From the NCBI RefSeq assembly GCF_001940565.1, contig NZ_LTDM01000059.1, positions 1 through 64,000 of the forward strand: DNA of 64,000 nucleotides. Direction: 5' to 3'. The position numbers were made by a program, and so were the translations under genes. Positions 58,598 to 64,000 of the stretch are shown here, piece by piece; within the stretch, counting starts at the first letter, position 1; every line of letters begins with the position of its first letter. This DNA is from Tissierella creatinophila DSM 6911 (GTDB lineage Bacteria; Bacillota; Clostridia; Tissierellales; Tissierellaceae). The notes under the pieces are model-generated. The model worked only from the letters and a program-made list of their open reading frames with translations, was not told the DNA's origin and made no database searches.

Positions 58598-58852
58598 TTG
58601 AAGGATTATATAGAGGAAAGGACTTTAGAAATAGCGAAGTACATACTAAATGAAGGGGCTACCGTCAGGCAGGCTGCAGGTGTTTTTGGAGTTAGCAAAA
58701 GCACTGTTCATAAAGATGTAACTGAGCGTCTACCAAAGATAAACCCTCTTATAGCATCTATGGTGAAGGAAATATTAGATACTAATAAAGCTGAAAGGCA
58801 TATTAGAGGTGGGGAAGCCACTAAGAGAAAATATATAGCAACAAATGAATAA
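58598..58852 (+). CDS. spoIIID: Sporulation transcription factor SpoIIID
   Basis: 84 residues from TTG behind GAGGGGG. MKDYIEERTLEIAKYILNE is followed by the helix-turn-helix TVRQAAGVFGVSKSTVHKDV and a basic C-terminal tail. Mother-cell regulator acting with sigma-E. Same order as in Bacillus. Confidence 0.96.
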   Translation: MKDYIEERTLEIAKYILNEGATVRQAAGVFGVSKSTVHKDVTERLPKINPLIASMVKEILDTNKAERHIRGGEATKRKYIATNE

Positions 58853-58891
58853 ACCATATTTCTCAACGCTATATTTAAGAACAAAAGATAT

Positions 58892-58928
58892 AAAAAAGAC
58901 TAGAACCCGGTTCTAGTCTTTTTTATTT
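58892..58928 (+). terminator. Terminator after spoIIID
   Basis: AAAAAAGACTAGAACC pairs with GGTTCTAGTCTTTTTT around a single C. Confidence 0.88.
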
Positions 58929-58951
58929 TAATATTTAAGCTTTAAAATAAA

Positions 58952-58985
58952 AAAAGAAACTATTTGATATCAAATAGTTTCTTTT
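58952..58985 (-). terminator. Terminator of the tRNA-Pro gene
   Basis: A 34-nt perfect palindrome (core ACTATTTGATATCAAATAGT), followed on the minus strand by T residues, 12 nt beyond the tRNA 3' end. Confidence 0.8.
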
Positions 58986-58997
58986 ACCGACTTATTA

Positions 58998-59074
58998 TGG
59001 TCGGGGTGAGAGGATTTGAACCCCCGGCCCCATGGTCCCAAACCACGTGCGCTACCAAACTGCGCTACACCCCG
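58998..59074 (-). tRNA. tRNA-Pro (anticodon TGG)
   Basis: On the minus strand a 77-nt cloverleaf begins CGGGGTG and ends CACCCCGACCA, with CCA encoded. The D arm contains AGCGCAGTTTGGTAGCGC, the anticodon loop TTTGGGA gives TGG, and the T arm has GGTTCAAATCC. A -10 element TATAAT lies on the minus strand at 59108-59113. It is a single gene, not part of an rRNA operon. Confidence 0.96.
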
Positions 59075-59210
59075 TTGTTTTGTTAACGTGTTTCTCTTTT
59101 GCCAACTATTATAGTATAAGACATATCCAAAAATAATGCAATACCTTTAATTTAGATTTAATAGTCTTATAAAGATATGAAATAGTATTATAAGCAATAT
59201 AAGCATGATT

Positions 59211-59241
59211 ATCTAATTAATACTACTTATATCTAATTAAT
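59211..59241. repeat. Short direct repeat in the tRNA / export gene intergenic region
   Basis: ATCTAATTAAT occurs at 59211-59221 and 59231-59241, one period of 20 nt. The rest of 59114-59296 shows no gene. Could be a regulator site; weak. Confidence 0.25.
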
Positions 59242-59296
59242 TCAACGTATTTCGTAATTTACATTAAAAAGATTAATGTTTTATTTTCTTTTTTTA

Positions 59297-59325
59297 TTGA
59301 ATAATAGTTTTAAGGAGGCTATAAT
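59297..59325 (+). promoter_or_regulatory. Promoter of the small export protein gene
   Basis: TTGAAT (59297-59302), a 17-nt spacer and TATAAT (59320-59325). Confidence 0.6.
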
Positions 59326-59345
59326 AGAATATAGGGAGAGGGGAA

Positions 59346-59825
59346 TTGGACTTTATGATAGAAATACTTGAAGAATTAAAAGTTGAAATAATAGTTATGT
59401 TTTTTTCTATGCTTCCTTTGATAGAACTTAGGGGTGCTATACCTCTTGGTATATCTTTAGGACTAAATCCCTGGCAAAGTGCAATTATAAGTATATTAGG
59501 CAATATTCTTGTGGTATTTATACTGCTTAATATCCTAAACCCTGTTATGATTCATTTTGAAAGGACAAAGTTTTTTTCTGCCACTCTTGGAAAGATAAAA
59601 GAAAGATCTATGAAGAAATCGAGTGTTATTAAAAAATATAGTTTACTTGGACTTTTTATATTTGTATCTTTACCTATTCCTACAACAGGAGCTTGGACAG
59701 GTGCACTTATTTCATCAATTTTAAAATTAGATGTAAAAAAAGCATTTGTTTCAATGTCACTAGGAATAGTCGTAGCAGGTATAATAACCCTAACTATAAG
59801 TCATAGTATATTTACAATACTTTAA
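59346..59825 (+). CDS. COG2426 / small multidrug export family membrane protein
   Basis: 159 residues, four or five helices. MLPLIELRGAIPLGISLGL and a FVSLPIPTTGAWTGALIS hairpin are the family hallmarks (PF06695). TTG 59346 is 7 nt behind GGGAG; ATG 59355 is an alternative. The drug-export name is historical and substrate evidence is thin. Confidence 0.82.
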   Translation: MDFMIEILEELKVEIIVMFFSMLPLIELRGAIPLGISLGLNPWQSAIISILGNILVVFILLNILNPVMIHFERTKFFSATLGKIKERSMKKSSVIKKYSLLGLFIFVSLPIPTTGAWTGALISSILKLDVKKAFVSMSLGIVVAGIITLTISHSIFTIL

Positions 59826-59833
59826 AAATAAGT

Positions 59834-59862
59834 TTGACTATTATTTTTATCCGTGATAAAAT
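59834..59862 (+). promoter_or_regulatory. Promoter of the S-box / metK transcript
   Basis: TTGACT (59834-59839), a 17-nt spacer and TAAAAT (59857-59862), ending 22 nt before the riboswitch. Confidence 0.65.
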
Positions 59863-59883
59863 CTATTAGTAAAATTAAATAGT

Positions 59884-60031
59884 TCCTTATCAAGAGCGAT
59901 GGAGGGTATGGGCCCTATGAAATCCGGCAACCAGTATTTATACAAGGTGCTAAATCCCACAGGACTTTGGTTCTGAAAGATGAGGTATAAGCTTAAAATG
60001 CCTAACCTTTTCTTTGTGGAGAGGTTTTTTT
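59884..60031 (+). promoter_or_regulatory. SAM-I riboswitch (S-box) with terminator, upstream of metK
   Basis: The conserved order is CCTTATCAAGAG, then GGAGGG, GGCCCTATGAAATCCGGCAA and AAGGTGCTAAATCC. The aptamer closes with GATGAGG (59979-59985) pairing CTTATC near 59887. A hairpin AACCTTTTC/GAGAGGTT with a T run (60004-60031) follows. High SAM should favour the terminator and turn metK off. Confidence 0.95.
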
Positions 60032-60056
60032 ATATTTAAATTTAGGAGGAAGAAAA

Positions 60057-61211
60057 ATGAAAAAGACTTTATTTACTTCTGAGTCAGTAACAGAAGGTCA
60101 TCCTGACAAGGTATGTGATCAAATATCAGATGCGATATTAGATGCAATCCTTGAACAGGATAAAGAAGCAAGAGTAGCATGTGAAACAGTAGCTACAACG
60201 GGAATGGTTCTAGTAGTTGGAGAGATAACCACTTCATGCTATGTAGACATACCTAAGATAGTTAGAAACACTGTAGAGGAAATAGGATACACTAGAGCAA
60301 AGTATGGTTTTGATGCTGAGACTTGCTCAGTTTTAACTTCTATAAATGAACAATCACCAGATATTGCTATGGGTGTAAATAAAGATGATGAAGACGGTTT
60401 AGATAAAACAGGGGCTGGAGATCAAGGGATGATGTTTGGATATGCTTGTAATGAGACAGATGAGCTTATGCCCCTACCTATATCTCTATCACATAAACTA
60501 GCTAAGAGGCTTGCAGATGTAAGGAAAAACGACACTCTAAGCTATTTAAGACCAGATGGTAAAACGCAAGTTACAGTAGAATATCATGATGGAAAACCGG
60601 TGAGAATTGAAAACATAGTAGTATCAGCTCAACACAGTTCAGATGTAGAGATCTCTACTATAAAAGAAGATATAATACACCATGTAATAGAAAAGATAGT
60701 TCCAAGGGAACTTATAGATAAAGAAACAAAGTACTTTATAAATCCTACTGGAAGATTTGTAGTTGGAGGACCTATGGGAGATTCAGGGCTTACAGGTAGA
60801 AAGATTATAGTAGATACCTACGGTGGCTTTGGAAGACATGGAGGAGGAGCTTTTTCTGGGAAAGATCCTACAAAAGTAGATAGATCAGCTTCTTATATGG
60901 CTAGATATATTGCTAAAAACATTGTAGCTGCTGGGCTTTGTGATAGATGTGAAGTAGGATTAGCTTATGCTATAGGGGTATCTCGTCCACTATCTATATA
61001 TGTAGATACATTTAGAACTGGTAATGTTTCTAATGAAGAAATAATAAAACTTATAAATGAAAACTTTGATTTAAGACCTGCTGCAATTATAAGGGATTTA
61101 GATTTAAAAAGACCTATATATAAGCAAACAGCTAGCTATGGTCACTTTGGAAGAGAAGATTTAGATCTTCCTTGGGAAAGATTAGACAAGGTAGAAGCTT
61201 TAAAAAAATAG
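60057..61211 (+). CDS. metK: S-adenosylmethionine synthase
   Basis: 384 residues. [20 protein letters not shown], the [12 protein letters not shown] hexapeptide region and [19 protein letters not shown] are the three family signatures. Makes SAM from methionine and ATP. Feedback control is by the S-box upstream. SAM serves, among others, the PrmC and ArsM methyltransferases here. Confidence 0.98.
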   Translation: MKKTLFTSESVTEGHPDKVCDQISDAILDAILEQDKEARVACETVATTGMVLVVGEITTSCYVDIPKIVRNTVEEIGYTRAKYGFDAETCSVLTSINEQSPDIAMGVNKDDEDGLDKTGAGDQGMMFGYACNETDELMPLPISLSHKLAKRLADVRKNDTLSYLRPDGKTQVTVEYHDGKPVRIENIVVSAQHSSDVEISTIKEDIIHHVIEKIVPRELIDKETKYFINPTGRFVVGGPMGDSGLTGRKIIVDTYGGFGRHGGGAFSGKDPTKVDRSASYMARYIAKNIVAAGLCDRCEVGLAYAIGVSRPLSIYVDTFRTGNVSNEEIIKLINENFDLRPAAIIRDLDLKRPIYKQTASYGHFGREDLDLPWERLDKVEALKK

Positions 61212-61225
61212 AAAAAAGATAGATG

Positions 61226-61263
61226 AAAAGATTTAAACTAGAAATGGTTTAAATCTTTTTTTA
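61226..61263 (+). terminator. Terminator after metK
   Basis: AAAAGATTTAAAC (61226-61238) pairs with GTTTAAATCTTTT (61247-61259), followed by a T run. Confidence 0.85.
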
Positions 61264-61326
61264 ATTTAAATAGTAAATTCTTTCTTAAGAGCTATATATT
61301 GAACAAGAAGAGAGGGGGTGAAAAAA

Positions 61327-61548
61327 ATGGCTATAAAAAATGTAAAAGAAAAGACAAATTTAAAACTAGAATTAGACGGAGGGATTGTAGATGAAAAGCA
61401 AAAGCTTATCTCTAAAACATATAGTAAGATAAAAACTGATGCTTTAGATGAAGAACTCTATGAAACAGCTTTAGCTCTACAAACACTTCAAAGTAAAGAC
61501 CTTTTAAATGTAAAGAGGGTTGAAGAGATGTCACTTATATCTCAATAG
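61327..61548 (+). CDS. DUF1659 small protein
   Basis: 73 residues from ATG 61327 behind GAGAGGGGGTG (the GTG at 61318 is part of that site). LKLELDGGIVDEKQKLISKTYS and LYETALALQTLQSK match DUF1659. It forms a tight trio with the DUF2922 and YvrJ genes, common in spore-forming Firmicutes. Function unknown. Confidence 0.82.
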   Translation: MAIKNVKEKTNLKLELDGGIVDEKQKLISKTYSKIKTDALDEELYETALALQTLQSKDLLNVKRVEEMSLISQ

Positions 61549-61580
61549 TGAAAGTGAAATATTAAGTTGGAGGTGAGAAA

Positions 61581-61799
61581 ATGATAAATACAATTTTGGA
61601 GCTAGACTTTTTAGATGGAATAAATAAAAAATTTAAGCTATCGGTAGCAGAACCTAAAGAAGACTTAGAGGAGCTTCAGATAGCAAGTGCTATGGATACT
61701 ATATTAGAAAAAAATATATTTATATCCAATAATACAGATTTAGTAAAATCAGTGGCAGCTAGGATTATAAAGACAACAGTAGAGACTATGGAATTCTAA
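61581..61799 (+). CDS. DUF2922 small protein
   Basis: 72 residues. TILELDFLDGINKKFKLSV, PKEDLEELQIASAMDTIL and AARIIKTTVETMEF match DUF2922. GGAGGTGAG precedes the ATG. No catalytic motif is visible; function unknown. Confidence 0.85.
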   Translation: MINTILELDFLDGINKKFKLSVAEPKEDLEELQIASAMDTILEKNIFISNNTDLVKSVAARIIKTTVETMEF

Positions 61800-61813
61800 G
61801 GAGGGTATAAAAA

Positions 61814-61957
61814 ATGGAAGAGATATATACTCATATAGCTAATTTAGGTTTTCCAATAGTCATTTCCATATATCTCTTGGTAAGGATAGAAGGAAAACTA
61901 AATCAGCTAAGTGAAAGTATAAACGAACTTTCAAATACAATAGCAAAAGTACTCTAA
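61814..61957 (+). CDS. yvrJ: YvrJ family small membrane protein
   Basis: 47 residues. EEIYTHIANLGFPIVISIYLL is the single helix, followed by RIEGKLNQLSESINELSNTI, an amphipathic heptad-like tail. This is the YvrJ layout, reminiscent of small holin-like proteins. GGAGGG stands before the ATG. Last of the DUF1659-DUF2922-YvrJ trio. Confidence 0.85.
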   Translation: MEEIYTHIANLGFPIVISIYLLVRIEGKLNQLSESINELSNTIAKVL

Positions 61958-61986
61958 AGATGACTGTTTATCAGTCATCTTTTTGT
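61958..61986 (+). terminator. Terminator after the small-protein trio
   Basis: AGATGACTG (61958-61966) pairs with CAGTCATCT (61972-61980), then TTTTTG. Confidence 0.85.
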
Positions 61987-62013
61987 ACATATGCAGTAAA
62001 CCTATGTTATAAT
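61983..62013 (+). promoter_or_regulatory. Promoter of recD2
   Basis: TATAAT (62008-62013) with TG at -15 (TGTTATAAT). TTGTAC (61983-61988) is a -35-like hexamer at a long 19-nt spacing and overlaps the upstream terminator tail. Confidence 0.5.
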
Positions 62014-62037
62014 TTACTTATGATAGGAGGGGTTTTT

Positions 62038-64000
62038 TTGCTAACTATAGAAGGTATAGTAGAGGAGATAATATTTAGAAATGATGTAAATGGATATACT
62101 GTTGCAAAACTTAAATCCTCTGATGGGATGGTGACTATAGTAGGTAATGCTGCATTTATAAATTTAGATGAAATGGTGGAAGTAGAAGGTGAATGGATCT
62201 ATCATGATACCTTTGGAGAGCAACTTAAGTTTGAAACTATTAAAACCACAGTACCATCTACTTTAAAAGGAATAGAAAACTATTTATCTTCAGGTCTTCT
62301 TCCATATGTAGGACCTAAGACTGCTAAAAACATAGTAGCTGAATTTGGAGAAGATTCACTAGATATAATTCAATATAATCCTGAAAAGTTAAAGCGCATA
62401 CCTGGAATTGGACAAAAAAAGCTTGAAAAGATATCTGCTGCTTACGAAGAGCAAAGAGAGATAAAAGATATAATGGTATATCTTCAACAGTTTGATATTA
62501 CAGTAAATAATGGTATAAAAATATATAAAAAGTATGGTAAAGATACTATAAAATTAATAAATGAAAATCCATATAGATTATCAGAAGACATATATGGAAT
62601 AGGATTTAAAACTTCAGATGCTTTAGCCCGTAATATGGGAATAGATTTAAGTTCTACATATAGAATAGAGGCAGGGCTTAAGTTTGTAATGATGAGAAGT
62701 GCAGGAGATGGACACTGTTACCTTCCTAAGGAAGAACTTATAAATAAGACTAGCGTTCTTCTAGAGGTAGAAAACTCTCTTATAGAAGAGTCTATAAAAG
62801 ATCTTATATTTAAGAAAAACTTTCATATAGTAAATGGTTTAGAAAGTAGCTTAGTCTACTATGCACCTTTTCATGTAGCAGAAAACAATGTCGCTAGAAA
62901 GATAGTAGAACTCTCAAAGCAAGAATTTAAAGAGTTGGAAGTAGATATAGAAAAAGAAATTACAAGCATACAAGATGAAGAAGAGATAGAATTTGGAGAA
63001 AAACAACTTTTAGCCATAAGAGAATCAATAGAAAATGGAGTGGTTATAATAACAGGAGGACCTGGAACGGGGAAGACTACCACAATAAATGCTATCATAA
63101 AGATATTTGAAGATTTAGAGATGAAAGTAGTCCTCACAGCACCTACAGGAAGAGCTGCCAAGAGGATGACAGAGACAACAGGAAGAGAGAGCAAGACAAT
63201 CCATAGGCTTTTAGAGTTTTCTTATTTAGAAGAAGATATGGCATTTAATAGAGATGAAGACACTCCTATAGAAGGAGATGTCATCATAATAGATGAATCA
63301 TCTATGATAGATATACTTCTTATGAACAGTCTTTTAAAAGCTATAAACGAAGGAACAAGAGTTATACTAGTAGGAGATATAGATCAGCTTCCAAGCGTTG
63401 GAGCTGGAAATGTACTTCGTGATATTATAAATTCTGAATCTATAAAAGTAGTTATGCTAGATAAGATATTTAGACAAGCAGAAGAAAGTATGATAGTGGT
63501 AAATGCCCATAAAATAAATAAGGGAGAATTTCCTGTATTAAATGGAAAGGATAAAGATTTTTATTTTTTATCTAAAAATAACCCTATAACGAGTTTAAAA
63601 ACTATAATAGAGTTAAATAGTAAAAGACTTCCAAGTTTTTATAATTATGATCCTCTTAAAGATATCCAAGTCTTAACACCTATGAAAAAGGGTGATGTTG
63701 GTATAAATTCTCTAAATAAAGAACTTCAAGAGGCTCTAAATCCAGAATCTAGTTTAAAAGCTGAGAAAAAATTTGGAGATGAACTCTTTAGAGTTGGAGA
63801 TAAGGTAATGCAAATAAAAAATAATTATAATTTGGAGTGGAAAAAAATAAAAGGAGGATTGACTTTAGAAAAGGGAGAAGGAGTTTTTAATGGAGACTTT
63901 GGATATATAGAATCTATAGACAATGAAGACAATATATTAAAAGTAATATTTGATGAAGAAAAGATAGTAGAATATAGCTTTAATTCTTTAGATGAACTAA
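62038..64000 (+). CDS. recD2: RecD2-type ATP-dependent helicase, 5' part
   Basis: Starts at TTG behind ATAGGAGG and is open to the window edge (654 codons). The N-terminal domain (VEEIIFRNDVNGYTVAKL) is followed by helix-hairpin-helix repeats (PYVGPKTAKNIV, KRIPGIGQKKLEKI). The helicase core has ITGGPGTGKTTTI (Walker A near residue 340), LTAPTGRAAKRM, IIIDESSMID and VGDIDQLPSVGAGNVL. A 5'-3' helicase in DNA repair. The C-terminus is outside the window. Confidence 0.95.
   Translation, partial: MLTIEGIVEEIIFRNDVNGYTVAKLKSSDGMVTIVGNAAFINLDEMVEVEGEWIYHDTFGEQLKFETIKTTVPSTLKGIENYLSSGLLPYVGPKTAKNIVAEFGEDSLDIIQYNPEKLKRIPGIGQKKLEKISAAYEEQREIKDIMVYLQQFDITVNNGIKIYKKYGKDTIKLINENPYRLSEDIYGIGFKTSDALARNMGIDLSSTYRIEAGLKFVMMRSAGDGHCYLPKEELINKTSVLLEVENSLIEESIKDLIFKKNFHIVNGLESSLVYYAPFHVAENNVARKIVELSKQEFKELEVDIEKEITSIQDEEEIEFGEKQLLAIRESIENGVVIITGGPGTGKTTTINAIIKIFEDLEMKVVLTAPTGRAAKRMTETTGRESKTIHRLLEFSYLEEDMAFNRDEDTPIEGDVIIIDESSMIDILLMNSLLKAINEGTRVILVGDIDQLPSVGAGNVLRDIINSESIKVVMLDKIFRQAEESMIVVNAHKINKGEFPVLNGKDKDFYFLSKNNPITSLKTIIELNSKRLPSFYNYDPLKDIQVLTPMKKGDVGINSLNKELQEALNPESSLKAEKKFGDELFRVGDKVMQIKNNYNLEWKKIKGGLTLEKGEGVFNGDFGYIESIDNEDNILKVIFDEEKIVEYSFNSLDEL

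Overview
The window is AT-rich and densely coded, from an endospore-forming, anaerobic, low-GC Firmicute of clostridial type (my guess is Tissierellia/Tissierellales; low confidence). This rests on spore genes (gerA/gerC/gerB, spoIID, a SpoIIQ-like peptidase, spoIIID), an S-box upstream of metK, clostridial gene order (fba-tal-glpX-rho-rpmE-yqhQ-prmC-prfA-ywlC-ywlE-rpiB-upp-atp), and a c subunit with the sodium-binding residues. No rRNA, CRISPR array, insertion sequence or prophage was seen. One tRNA is present.

Left end (1-1.7 kb). The tail of a NitT/TauT-type ABC ATPase is followed by a MerB-like organometal lyase. A convergent arsenite methyltransferase faces it. Each of these two genes carries one in-frame TGA exactly where the family has a metal-binding cysteine. 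Each TGA is followed after 12-13 nt by a 6-bp stem with a 5-nt loop, and each frame then continues into a family-typical C-terminus. I read both as selenoproteins. The lyase and ATPase fit the selenocysteine-assisted organometal (SAO) system named in NCBI family curation (recalled, not looked up).

1.9-8 kb: pseudouridine catabolism (psuK-psuG), then a germinant-receptor operon on the minus strand. Its small D-subunit gene is interrupted by an in-frame TAA. 7.9-18.7 kb: a catabolic locus with an MFS carrier, a PucR regulator, two NCS2-like permeases around an isochorismatase-fold hydrolase, and YlbF/FdrA/YlbE homologues (oxamate carbamoyltransferase components). A palindrome sits inside the promoter of the first permease. 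18.8-36 kb: a 2-hydroxyacid dehydrogenase, alanine dehydrogenase, a sugar-nucleotide dehydratase, a 29-residue membrane peptide, a CTP synthase lacking its glutaminase cysteine, an AddAB-type nuclease, an M20 amidohydrolase with two membrane proteins, and a chemoreceptor.

36-54 kb: central metabolism and housekeeping (aldolase, transaldolase, GlpX, Rho, L31, PrmC, two chromate-transporter halves, RF1, TsaC/Sua5-type synthase, arginine phosphatase, RpiB, Upp) and a complete F-type ATP synthase operon. 54-64 kb: ywmB-murA-spoIID-spoIIQ-like-spoIIID, tRNA-Pro, a small export protein, the S-box with metK, a trio of tiny proteins (DUF1659, DUF2922, YvrJ), and the start of recD2.

Several genes (gerB, the second chromate half, the first atp gene, perhaps psuK) have a good Shine-Dalgarno but only ATT or ATA at the right distance. 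Many promoters have an extended -10 (TGnTATAAT).
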